From Panax quinquefolius (Eukaryota; Streptophyta; Magnoliopsida; Apiales; Araliaceae), in the NCBI GenBank assembly GCA_020205615.1, contig CM035170.1, positions 55,356,812 through 55,420,811 of the forward strand: 64,000 nt of DNA, written 5' to 3'. Shown one piece after another: positions 47,291 through 58,445 of the stretch; position 1 is the stretch's first letter, and each line of letters starts with the position of its first letter. The translations under genes were made by a program, and so were the position numbers. The notes beneath the pieces are model-generated. The model had not been told where the DNA came from and did no database searches. It saw only the letters and a program-made list of their open reading frames with translations.

Positions 47291-49976
47291 AAGACCACAA
47301 ATTTTTTTAAATAAAAGGAATTTCCTTTATTTATTATTTTGAAATAGTAAGGGTTGATTTGATTAATGTGGATAGTTAAGGGTTAAATACGCAAAATATT
47401 TCAAAATAAGCAAGTGGTTATAAAATATTCATTGTTGTAAGGAATATTCGTTTGGTCGTGGAATATTAAATGCTTTGTCGGGAATATTAAATGCGACGAC
47501 GTGAGCGACCATGTGTGGGCCCCATAACGGAGCGATTGGATGAAGAAAAAACGACAAATATAAGTTGGTTAAAAATAACGGCGTAGTTGTTACTGAATTA
47601 AGATCATTGGAATACCCGTTGGTTAAAATACGATGTCTGGCGTGGTTGCATAAAGAGCACACGCGTATTGCATCAATTATTGATCCTTACGTGAAGGCAC
47701 TACTCAATAATTGTTACGATGATCTTATTCGATATTTTATTTTATTGATTCAATAATTCTTGCGTTGGTATTTTATATTATTGTTGTTCAATAATTGTCA
47801 ACGCACACATTATCTCCATTATCGGATCAATAATTCATATTATTTGAATAATATTATTATATAGCATTATTGGAAATGTCTAGAAAGTTACATCAGGAGA
47901 GGTTTGGTCACCTAATTGCGCGCCAAGATGAGAGAAATCCTTATCGGAAAGCCCCTCTTTCTGGAAGCTACCGGTTTGTCATAATTGTGATTACAGTAAT
48001 ATTATTTGTGAATAATTAATTATTGATTCATATGATAAAGAAATATTTATTTTATGTGGATATAAATGATGGATTTATTTATGTGGTTATAAATGAAGAA
48101 ATTATTGTTGAGGTGTTTTATCGATATTTTATCGGATTGGAGGTATTAAAAATCAAATCGGGGTTTTGAGATATATTATGGGGTTATAATTTTTAATCCG
48201 ATAGTTGGATCGTTGTAATTTTTGGATATGTTATACATACATAAGTTGAGTATATGTCCAAAATTTTGAACCGTTAAAAATGCACGAATGATTTGTTGTG
48301 AATTTTAAGAGGTGTCGGATTCTAAAATTAGGTTTATAATTGATTTTGGTGGAAAATTCTAGAATTGAGTGGGCCCCACTTGTGGTTGGTGAAAAATGTG
48401 CTGAATTTTATTTCAAATGTGGTGGGTGGCAATAGTAGCGGTAAAAGCCATCGGTGTAGCGGTCAAGTCTGCTTGGTAGGGCTAACATTTTCCTATAAAT
48501 AGAGGGCTAAGTTAGAATTGAAAATCACACGAAACAAAGTTTTCTCTCTTTCTCTCTATTATTGAGCGTATTTTGTGAGTATTTAGATACTTTGAGAGTT
48601 CTTTGTTGAAAGATGAGTTTCATTCAACATCACTTGAGCCTTTCCTTCCGGAAATCTTGATTCTTTGAGGTAAGGGATATTATTTTTTTTTAAGTAATGA
48701 TATTATTTCTTGATATCATTATCTTTGAAATGTTGATCTGAAGTTTTTATCAAATTTGGAACTTTTTCATGCTCGGGGTTACTATTCATGAGTTACTATT
48801 CACGAGTTACTATTCATGAGTTACTATTCACGATTACTATTCACGAGTACTATTCATGAAGCGTGAAAATGTTTTTTTGTGGAATTTCTATCTTTTGGTG
48901 TCGAGTTACTATTCACGTATACTGGCACTATTCACGATATCTGACTATTCATCGAAAAATAAAATTTCTTCTTTTCGTCCAAAATATCTATTTTGGATAC
49001 TAGCTTTGATTGTATCCATGTTTTGATCATTCTTGAATTTTACACCACTATGATTATTTTTGAGGTATTTTTGGACGTGGATAAAACCAAGTACGAATCC
49101 GTAATCCTTAATCCTTGTCATTTTGTTTCACTGGATTCGTTTCTTTAAAAATATTTTTCATCATCCTCAGTCTTAAATGATGATATTATGGAATATCTTT
49201 GGCCTGTAGTGCAAAGATGAATGATTTCTTAAGAATATCTTTGGCCTGTAGTGCAAAGATGAATGATTTCTGAAGAATATCTTTGGCACATAGTGCAAAG
49301 ATGAAACGCAGTGTTTAAATGAACATGATGGATCGATGAATATCTTTGGCCTTTAGTGCAAAGATGAGCAGTGTTGAGATGAACATGATGGATGATGAAT
49401 ATCTTTGGCACAGTAGTGCAAAGATGATTATTTGATTTGAGATGAATATTGATTGATGTTACGAGGATAAAATATTGATGATGGACCGTTAAATTCATAG
49501 ATTATAGTAGATTTCATTCTCTACGTAACTCTTCATGAATTATTATTTCCATTACGAATATTGATCACGAAACTTGTTGTCTATTGTATTCTCATCGATT
49601 TTTCCCTGTTGAAGACTAACGATAATTTGTTCTATATTATCTTAGTCATAGTATTCTTCTTTGGGCTAGTTGAGCTCACCCTTTTCCTTGTTGTTCCATT
49701 TTCTTCTCGGAGGCGAGAATGTAAATGAGTACTAGTCGGGGTATGGAATGAAGGTTCTAGAGAGAGTTGTTTAGTAGTCCTCACCATTATTGTAAAATAA
49801 TGTATCAATAAATGTGATGAGGATTTATTTGAGTATAAATATTGTCTAGAAGATAATATTTGTATTTAAACTCATAATTTTATTGTTGTGATAATAAAGT
49901 TGTAGTTGTTTCTGTACCATGTATTTGGCGACTCAGAATGGGTTGGATGGAATGGACCTATTTTGGGGGCGTCACA
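47288..49976 (+). mobile_element. 3' LTR of element D (2.69 kb)
   Basis: TGTAAGACCACAAAT to GGGGGCGTCACA. Collinear with the 5' LTR. Many of the differences between the two fall at CAG/CTG trinucleotides. Confidence 0.94.
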
Positions 49977-49984
49977 CTTTTCGT

Positions 49985-50130
49985 GTCGAAGTACTATTCA
50001 CGAGTTATTATTCACGGGTTACTATTCACCCGAATATTATTCACTCGGGTATTTGGGGTACTTTTCATGTCGGGTTACTATTCACGAGGTACTATTCCCG
50101 AAGTACTATTCATAGGGTACTATTAAAGGT
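49985..50130 (+). repeat. Minisatellite in the C 3' LTR
   Basis: Degenerate ACTATTCACGAGTT units, matching 24280-24430 in the 5' LTR of C and confirming that this stretch resumes C after D. Confidence 0.9.
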
Positions 50131-51641
50131 ACTATTTACCCAAAAATATATTTCTTTTACATCCCAATTATTTTTAGTACATGAATATTATTCTTGAATT
50201 TTACTCCACAAAGCGATATCGTGTTGACAATTTGGATATTTTTAAACTCGGATAAATTTAAAGTCTTTAATATTTATCCTTGATTTCGTTTGATTAATGC
50301 TTATATCATTGTCATCATCCTCATGTTTATATTGTGATGAAAGTCATCTTTGGCTTATGTGCATAGATGGACTGTTGATTATTAGTTTTACAGTTGTATA
50401 TTTTTGGCTTACGTGCATAAATGGACTGTTGATTATTGGTTTTATAGTTGTATATCTTTGGCTTACGTACAAAGATAGACTGTTGATTTTTGGTTTTATA
50501 ATTGAATATCTTTGGCTTACGTGCAAAGATGGACATGTGTATGACATGATCATAACCACTGGTGATAATAACGAATATCCTTGGCCCTAATAGTAAATAA
50601 TGTGAATTAATAGTTCATTCATGTGACTTAATAGTATAATCATGTGAAAAAACTAATTATAGTATAGTACCTTCATCTATACCTCCATTTTTAATTTAGT
50701 CATGCAAGTATTATCAATCTTACACTAACTCCCCTAATACTAAATCATGTGAATCAATAGTACACACATGTGAACACATAGTTATAAGCATGTGAATTAA
50801 TTGCAATTAATTGCTCATTTATTCGGTGAATTACCCGATTGGTCAATATAACCTCCAAACATTAATTATTATCGAAATAAATGTCGATTTCCACTAACAC
50901 TAATAATTCCCACATAATGGAACTATCAATTTCATCTTTAATCAACACGAACTTATTCATCATTAATATTATAACTCACAATATTTAACAACCAGGTCGT
51001 TCCTAGGAAAAAAGGGGTTTTCCGATAAGAATTTCTCTTTATTGGCGCGCAATTAGGTGACCAAACCTCTCCTTGACAGAACATCTAGACATTATCAATA
51101 TTGTAAATAATAATATGGATAACTTTGTCGTCTCAATTATTGATTTAATAATATAAAATATTATACAGATGATACTGTGATAATAATTGAATCAATTATA
51201 TGAGAGATATTATGCAACAATTACTGTAGCAATAATTGAGTATAACTGAGTGACTTCTCACGTAAGCATTAATAATCAATCTGAAGTATCTTACTTATCG
51301 CAACCACAGCGTATTCTTGTACTTTTACCACCGGGTAGTTCAACAGGTTTAACGGTAAAATTTTTGTCATTATTTTTATAAAAGATAATTACATGGAGTT
51401 TCTAACTACGATAATACTTTTGTTGTGGGGTCCAAAGAATGATTGTGTGCAAATCGTCAAAGATATTCCTGTTAAAAGCGAATATTCCCAAACCAATCGA
51501 ATATTATATAACCACTTGCTTACTTTACAAAATTTATAAATATTACTCACAACTATAACATTATATCAAATCCACACCATAATATTCAAAAATATATTTC
51601 GAGAAAAATTAATCTTTATTCATAAAAGTTGATGTCTTACA

Positions 51642-51756
51642 ACACAGTTATTCATATTATTATTTGCATTATTGACAATGTCTAGAAAGTTCTGTCGAGG
51701 AAGGGGGTTATGTTGTTTAATTGCGCGCCAATAAAGAGAAATCCTTATCGGAAAGT
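51642..51756 (+). repeat. F LTR tandem U3 unit 3, right part
   Basis: Starts with the second TSD copy ACACA and completes unit 3 up to TCGGAAAGT. Confidence 0.92.
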
Positions 51757-52381
51757 TGTAAGACCCCAACTTTTATGAATAAAGATTTATTTTTCTCTAA
51801 ATATTATTTTGAATAATAAGGCGTGATTAATTTCATATAATGCTAAAGTTATGGGTGATATGTGCAAATTTTGCAAGTAAGCAAGTTGTCATAAAATATT
51901 AGTTTGGTTGGAGAATATTCTCTTTGTTTTGAGAATATTAAATGCGACATTTATAATTATTAGTGGGCGCCAGATAACGTAATAACCGCCGGATATAAAA
52001 GCGGCGAAATAATCTTTTATAAAAAATAACGGCAAAACTTTTCTACAGATTAGCGCTGAAATACCCGTGATAAAAGTATGATGTCTGGCGTGGTTGCATA
52101 ATAGCACACAAGATGTTACACAAGATCTCGATTATTGATTCTTACATAAGAAGTCACTCAATTTTATTCAATTATTGCAACTGTAGTTACTGCATATTAT
52201 TGATTCAATTATTGTCACAGTATCATCTGCACAATATTTTATATTATTAAATCAATAATTGAGACGACACAATTATTCATATTATTATTTGCATTATTGA
52301 CAATGTCTAGAAAGTTCTGTCAAGGAAAGGGGTTAGGTTATTTAATTGCACGCCAATAAGAAGAAATCTTTATCGGAAAGC
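51757..52381 (+). repeat. F LTR tandem U3 unit 4 (625 bp)
   Basis: TGTAAGACCCCAAC to TCGGAAAGC, in tandem with units 3 and 5. It carries the alternative block GATGTCTGGCGTGG where units 2 and 3 have AATACGCGT. Confidence 0.92.
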
Positions 52382-53005
52382 TGTAATACCCCAACTTTTT
52401 ATGAATAAAGATTTAATTTTCTTTAAATATTATTTTGAATAATAAGGTTTGATTTGATATAATGCTATACTTATGGTTGATATGTGTAAATTTTGCAAGT
52501 AAGCAAGTTGTCATAAAATATTCGTTTGGTCGGGAAATATTCTTTTTGTCGGAAAATATTCGTACGACGACACAATCATTGGTGGACCCCACATAACAGA
52601 ATAACTGTCGGATATAGAAAGCGATAGAAATAACCTTTTTATAAAAAATAACGACAAAATTTTTACCGTTAATCTGTTGAAATACCCATGATAAAAGTAA
52701 ATGCGATGTCTGGCGTGGTTGCACATGAAGACACGGTATTGCACAATATCTTTTATTATTGATTATTATGCAAGAAGTCACTCAGTTTTATTTAATTATT
52801 GCAATAGTAGTTGCTGCATATTATTGATTCAATTATTGTCACGGTATCATCTGCACAATATTTTATATTATTAAATCAATAATTGAGACGACACAGTTAT
52901 TCATATTATTATTTGCATTATTGACAATGTCTAAAAAGTTCTGTCGAGGAAAGGGGTAAGGTTATTTAATTGCGCGTCAATAAGGAGAAATTATTACCGG
53001 AAAGC
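52382..53005 (+). repeat. F LTR tandem U3 unit 5, joined to the rest of the LTR
   Basis: Starts TGTAATACCCCAAC. Unlike units 1-4 it continues past CCGGAAAG into CCCTCTCTTTC and the remainder of the LTR, so it is the unit in the original context. Confidence 0.9.
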
Positions 53006-53504
53006 CCTCTCTTTCATGGGAATGATCTTATTGTCAATAGTGTGAGTTATAATATTAATGATGAATAATTGTTGAAAGATTAAAAATGTGTTTATTGAAG
53101 ATAAGTGATTTGTGGTAAATATTTATTCAATTTTTGATATAAATAGAGGGATTTTTCATGAAGTATTTGTTGAAAGTTTGACTTATTACATGGACCCCCA
53201 CTTACTCATTTTTTAAAATCGTGGGTAGAAAGTTATCTCAATTTTGTTTTATTATTATTATAATAGTAATAAAACAGAAAACTTTTTATATAAAACAGAA
53301 TACTTTTTATATTATATATAAAGTTATTCATTTTATTAGATTATAAATAGAATATAATATATTTTATATAAAGTTTTTGTTTTATTAGAATATTTTATTG
53401 CACAGTAATAAATAGTAAAAATCAGATTTTCACCGATTCTGCGCCCGTGAAACTTTTCCTCTGTTCACCCGTGATTATATTCAAATAGTTCCATGCCATT
53501 CTCA

Positions 53505-53513
53505 TATAAATAG
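53505..53513 (+). promoter_or_regulatory. TATA box of LTR F
   Basis: TATAAATAG, in the same place relative to the conserved U3 block as CTATAAATAG in the other LTRs. Confidence 0.7.
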
Positions 53514-53677
53514 GATGTTTAGTTAAGAAATGAAAATAACACCAGAATCAAAGAATTCTTCTTCTATAATATTGTGCGTATTTCTTTTGAGCATAAGGAT
53601 ACTTTGAGTGTAACAAATAGTGCAAGTTTTTTTAAGAATATCTCCGCTATACCAGTCGAAATTACTCTCCTACTAAG

Positions 53678-54861
53678 GTAAGGGATATTATTTTCGTTCA
53701 ATATTCGTAAGAAATATTATTTTCCTCCATAGTCTATAGTATGTAAGTAATATTATTTCGTTTCATATTCTTAAATCTACACTTATTTTTATAAGTATTC
53801 CTTCTATACTCCCTAAAATTAGTAGAATATCCTTGAATTTTATGCTTCATCTAGTATCGTTTCATTGAAATATTTTTTTGAACTTTCTTATGAAATTTTA
53901 ATATTTTCATACTGGGGTACTATTCACTCGGGTACTATTCACCCGGGGTACTATTTACTGGGTACTATTCACGATAAAATTGGTTTCTTTACTGTCCAAA
54001 TTATTTTTGATACATGAATATCACTCTTGAATTTTACTCCACAATTAGTTATCATGTTGACAATTTGGAAATTCTTAAACTCTGGATTAATTGAATTATA
54101 AATCTTTAATATTTATCATTGATCTCACTTGATTGATTTCTTATATCATTGTCATTATCCTCATGCTTATATTGTGGTGAAAGTCATCTTTGGCCCGTAG
54201 TGCATAGATGAACTGTTGATTGGTAAGATTATGAACAGGAATTGTGTATCGGTATAATCATGACCTGTAATGTTACAGACAAATGTTGTGGTGAAACTCC
54301 TCTTTGGCCCGTAGTGCATAGATGGACAGTTGTTTGTCATGATCATGACCACTGGTGATACTAACGAATATCATTGGCTTGTAGTTCATGGATAATTTAT
54401 TGGTGTGAAATATTTATTGAGTTGTGTTACTGATATAAAATATTGATGATGAACTTTTAAATCATAGAAGATAGTAGACATCATGCTCCTCTTTGGCCCG
54501 TAGTGCATCGATAGATAGTTGTTTGGCATGATCATGACCACTAGTGATATATACGAATATCCTTGGCCCGTAGTGCATGGATAATTCGTTGATCTGAAAT
54601 GATTATTGATTCATGTTACAGAGATAAAATATTGATAATGGACTTTTAAATCATATAAGATAGTAGACATCATGCTCTACTTGACTCTTCTAATGGATTA
54701 CTTATTCCGCTATAGTTGTTGATCTAAAACTTGTTGTCTATTGTATTCTATCAGATTTTTCTCTGTTGAGGACTAATGATAATTTGTTCTGCATTATCTT
54801 AGTCATAATATTCTTTACTGGGCTAGTTGAGCTCACCCTTTTCTTTCATTGTTATCTTCAG
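53678..54861 (+). other. Putative leader intron in LTR F (1184 nt)
   Basis: Donor-like CTAAG|GTAAGGG at the 5' side and acceptor-like TTATCTTCAG|G at the 3' side, preceded by GAGCTCACCCTTTTC and a pyrimidine tract. Both ends are conserved in most LTR copies of the family while the interior varies in length. Splicing itself is an inference. Confidence 0.4.
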
Positions 54862-55155
54862 GAAATGAGAATATAGCTGGTACTAGTCGGGGAATGGAGT
54901 GATGGTTCAAGATGGTTGCTATAGTAGTCATCACCATTCTATAAAATAGTGTGATAATAATTATAATGAGGACTTTATTTGAGTTTGGATATTGTCTAGG
55001 AGATAATATTTGTATTAAAATTCATAACTTATGTTTGACGTATTTTACACGACAGTTAATAATTGTATAAATGAAGTTTATATTTAAATTCTGTACCATA
55101 TATTTGGTGACCCAGAATGGGTTGTATGGACCTATTTTGGGGGCGTCACACTTAA

Positions 55156-56784
55156 TTCTCTAATAGTTCCTGTGATTCTTGCTCTACGGATGCTTATCAG
55201 AATTAATTCAATTCGTAACAAGTTAACTAAAAATTTCTTTTTCAAAACCTTTTTCTAAGATTCTAACGCAAAATTTATCTACTTAACACGTATCTCATCG
55301 CTAATATATGTAAATAGATACTGAAAACACATAAAGAGATGAAAGATTCATACCTCACATGTGGATTATTTATTCTGAGAAAAGTATGATTAGAAAAGAG
55401 CAAATGATCATACTGGATCGCCAATGAAATAATATGAAGGTCCCTTTGATGATGATGGACCATGCTGATGGTGATGACTGGTGCATTTTGCTTTTTAGGA
55501 TGGTTGATGAATGACCCAGTGTTGAGTTGTCGCTATTTCCGAAATTGCCCCAGTCTTGTTTGATGTAAGGGTCCCAATATCGGGTTGTCGTCAATTCTAA
55601 AATTTCCCCAGCCTTACTTGTTATCTAGGGTAATCGCTTTGTTGTATGATTGACAGATGGGTTGACAAGATGCCTAGATCGCAATGGTCTTTTACCTCAT
55701 GAACCACATGGTGAACAGGTAGTGAGTATGGCTTTGATGCTTGGCTGACCCAATCCTCATTTCTAACTTGTAGTTACACTTGGGTTTGATGACCTTTTTT
55801 CTTCTAATTTGATGAAGGTTTGGGATTGAGTGTGTCAGCTCTTTGAAGGTCCTTAAAGGGCCCATCATATAGTTGCTTGCATCGTTGAGTCAATGCTTGT
55901 TGTGATCTCTTGGATTGGATCTGTACTTGCTGATGATTATCATTATTTCAACTTTGATGATTGATGTTAAGCGGCCTTCAAGCTCCATTAAATTGGACCT
56001 AAGAGCTCAACTTGGATGGTGATTAGATGGCTTCAACCGGGTTTGGTTTGGTTAGTAAGGTTTGACTTGTGGCTTTTTTTCTCAAGGAACAGGTCGTCAG
56101 TAAGCCAATGTTCTTCTGTAGGTCAAAGGAGATCAATTCTTCTCACACTTCAGAGTGATGAGTTGCTGACGGGTCGCATCTTATGATGATTGTCGTTTCA
56201 TCCCTGTGACTGGTTGTCTTGATGTATTGTTGTCTATTCCTTTTTGGGACTTGTGCCAAATTTGATGGAATAACATTGAGGAACCGTTGGGTCTTTTCAA
56301 TATGGGTCACTGACCTTGAGGGTTTTCCTTGGGTGTAGGCTTTTCAGGTTTGAATTTGGTGTCTTGAGACTGGTCTTTGGGTTTATATTTGGGTTGGATT
56401 TTGGGTTTAGATGTTTCTTTTAGGGTTAGAACGCACCATAGATACTACGTATTCCCGTGGCTGGAGGGAGATCAGGTCTTTCGTAGTTCAGGCTTGGCCT
56501 GAACGGTTTGAAGTGTTTATTTGGTTTGAGTGGGTTTTTGGGTTTTTGTTTGGTTTGATTGGGTTTTTGGGTTTTTGTTTGGTTTGAACGCACCATAGTT
56601 GGCTGCCTACGTACTCCCGTGTATAGGGGAGATCAGGTCTTTTGTAGTTCAGGCTAAGCTGTAAAGACCTAATTGGTTTGATTTTTTTTTTCAATATTTA
56701 CATGAATGGAAAATAAAAGGCATAATGCTAAGAAAGTGATATCGTCCCAACATCTCCTGGAACTCATAACTTTATCCTCTGGAT
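55156..56784. other. Non-coding stretch, probably 3' part of a Tat/Ogre-like element
   Basis: No ORF is recognised. Two imperfect copies of a ~75-bp unit (GTTGTCGCTATTTCCGAAATTGCCCCAGTC type) lie at about 55525-55660. T-rich, with GGGTTTTTGG tandem units at 56520-56585. It lies downstream of the gag remnant on the minus strand, where the long untranslated region of such elements would be expected; this is inference. Confidence 0.4.
56429..56655 (-). repeat. Pair of ~66-bp direct repeats
   Basis: Copies at 56429-56493 and 56586-56655, both with GAACGCACCATAG, a TACGTA-TCCCGTG core and GATCAGGTCTTT(C/T)GTAGTTC. On the minus strand the core reads GGGAGTACGTAGGCAGCC, a motif I associate with plant gypsy-type elements. 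Confidence 0.8.
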
Positions 56785-58013
56785 CTACGTTTTCCTGGCT
56801 GGCTGAGGCTTGATAGTCCAATTGTTAGTGGTTATGTTGCCTTCGAGGCTCGTGATAGAGGTTACCTCCTGGTTATGAATATCTTCAATCATGGCCATAC
56901 CTTGATCGTCGCCTGATTCAGCATATCCCTTAAAGAGACTCAAACTGGATCCGTCGTAAAAAGGGATGAACTCTAGATTCCTTGATGAGTTGGCTTCCCC
57001 TACAACTTCACCACATTTTTCTTCATTTGTTCCTTCATCTTTTTTATGGGCTTGAACGAATTTAATTATAAAGTCTCTCTTGAACTGTTGTTGTATTTCT
57101 CACAAGGAACTTTCCTTTTTGGCTTTCTCTACACTAGGAAGGATCAGTATTTCCTCCTCATCATCCATAAGGGAAAAATCAGGAATGTGGTTGCTGACTT
57201 TGGGCAACAAGATATTTGATGGTGGCTGATGAATTTCTTTAGGGGACTCTCTTGTTTCTTCTGCCACTCCTCGCATTATGACCAGTCCACCTTGTGTTCG
57301 GCCAGGATTGGTGTTCATAGTCATCACTTCCTTTGAAATGTCAGTCTTAAGTGGAAATCTTAAGCTCTTTATTTCCCTTTCATCTTTTCTGGTCATGGGG
57401 ACTTCTATCTTTAGCTCTCCATTTTCAATGAGATCCTAGATTTTATGCTTTAGAGACCAACATTCCTCAGTTGCATGTCCACGTAAGTTAGAATGGTAGA
57501 GACTTATCTTGGTGGAATCATAACTTTTCATCTCGGAATTTACAAGAGGCAACAACTCAGTAATCTTTCCTTCGCTTATCAGAAAGTGTAGCATCTCTTC
57601 ATTTGATTTGTTTAGATGGGTGAATTTTTGGTCTCTTTTGGAGGTTGTTTGATCTTTCTTCTTTGAGAATTCGCATTCTCCGGAGAGATTTTTCCGCTGG
57701 CGAGATTTTCTAGTAATTTTATCATTCAATTTTCCTGTCCTTTCAGCCTTCTTTGATCTTCTTCATTTAGCTGGCTCATCCTGGAGGGATATAAACTTGA
57801 ATTCTGGTTAACTTCTTTTTTGTCTTGGCTTTCTGATAGTTGATTGAAAAGCTGCCTCGTAATCTGATGTTGGCGCACTACCAGATTGGCTACCAGAGTT
57901 ACTTGATGCTTGATCGTCTCCAATTTTGCATCACTGTCATACCCTCCTTCGAATTTTTCCACTCTAGGACATTCACAACCAAAAATCTGGGCACCTAAGA
58001 CAGAAAGATCCAT
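56785..58013 (-). pseudogene. Tat/Ogre-like Ty3/gypsy gag remnant
   Basis: Three successive ORFs read in one direction. The first (57726-58013) has no clear domain. The second (57436-57729) ends YHSNLRGHATEECWSLKHKI, the H..GH.TE.CW.LK signature of Tat/Ogre gag proteins. The next codon is TAG where this family has CAG (Q), followed in frame by DLIENGELKIEVP and the third ORF (57100-57396). A further frame runs through FIPFYDGSSLSLFKGYAES to a stop at 56785-56787. No protease or RT follows, so only gag remains. The upstream limit near 58013 borders a different repeat. Family assignment rests on the gag signature alone. Confidence 0.65.
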
Positions 58014-58445
58014 CTCAAATACAGTAGAATCCTTCTCAAAATCGCTTTTGAGATAGATTTTGTCTGTCTCAAAATCTGTGTTAGTAGATCGCGTCGCTAA
58101 CCTGTCCGTCTCAAATAAAAAATTTAGAAACGGAAAATGTTCGTCTCAAATTCGTCTTAGAATATTAGATACGAAACAAATTCGTCTTAAAACTAACCCA
58201 TGGGGAGTTTACTTTTGAAACCGATTTTGTTTTGCCGGTTTCAAATTTGGCGGGCTAGATTGGCGCCCTTTTTTAGCACATGTAATTTGAGACAGAAAAA
58301 TCCGTATCAACATTGATAGCAACTATTTTTCATGCGTATATTTTGAGACGGGCACCATCCGTCTCAATTCCGTTTCAACTTTGGTGTCAATATCTTTTTA
58401 GAGACGGGCAACATCCTTCTCAAAATCTGTCTCAATATGTTTATT
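58014..58445. repeat. GAGACGG/CCGTCTC repeat block, CACTA-like
   Basis: At least ten copies of GTCTCAA, CCGTCTCAA or GAGACGGGC in both orientations, many separated by 20-40 bases. Such subterminal motifs are typical of plant CACTA (En/Spm) transposons, but no CACTA terminal repeat or 3-bp TSD was located, so this is a tentative call. Confidence 0.4.

Larger units (their letters stand above)
41493..49976 (+). mobile_element. Element D: Tekay-type, plus strand, TSD CTTTT, interior reduced
   Basis: 5' LTR 41493-44186, internal 44187-47287, PPT, 3' LTR 47288-49976; TSD CTTTT exact (41488-41492, 49977-49981). It is inserted in the 3' LTR of C. The internal region is 3.1 kb against 4.7 kb in B: most of RT, RNase H and the integrase catalytic core are missing, while the chromodomain end is preserved. 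The LTR subfamily resembles solo LTR H. Confidence 0.95.
22287..50585 (+). mobile_element. Element C: Tekay-type, internal region almost wholly deleted
   Basis: 5' LTR 22287-39177 (interrupted by G and B; about 3.5 kb without them), 343-bp internal remnant 39178-39520, 3' LTR 39521-50585 (interrupted by D and lacking its last ~0.9 kb). It is inserted in E after GGAATAACAGAAAAATTC. The right end is not a natural LTR terminus: at 50585/50586 C-type LTR (AATATCCTTGGCCC) switches to E-type LTR, marking a deletion that took the end of C and part of E. The right TSD is therefore lost. Confidence 0.88.
21073..51641 (-). mobile_element. E: solo LTR in minus orientation, TSD ACACA, split by element C
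   Basis: Left part 21073-22286 starts TGTGACGCCCCCAAAA; right part 50586-51641 ends GTCTTACA. The TSD ACACA is exact (21068-21072, 51642-51646). No internal coding region belongs to E, so it is a solo LTR. Element C is inserted within its hairpin array. By comparison with LTR B about 400 bp of E is missing at the right junction. Confidence 0.88.
19316..55150 (+). mobile_element. F: solo LTR with five tandem U3 copies, TSD CTTAA; hosts the nest
   Basis: LTR F starts TGTAAGACCCCAAC at 19316 and ends GGGCGTCACA at 55150, with 5-bp TSD CTTAA at 19311-19315 and 55151-55155. There is no internal region, so it is a solo LTR. It is interrupted by E (21073-51641) and everything inside E. Without the insertion it is about 5.26 kb, roughly twice the B-type LTRs. 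The extra length is mostly four additional copies of its first ~620 bp. Unit 5 runs on into the rest of the LTR with TATA box (53505-53513), donor-like site (53678) and acceptor-like site (54861). Confidence 0.92.

Noticed and set aside
52413..52781. Minus-strand ORFs of 96-122 residues starting MTSYVRINNQ or similar (also 20011-20340, 20596-20958, 19347-19637)
   Set aside because: They recur because the U3 unit is tandemly repeated. The reading is open in several units but shifts or breaks in others, contains no known domain and lies antisense to the LTR.
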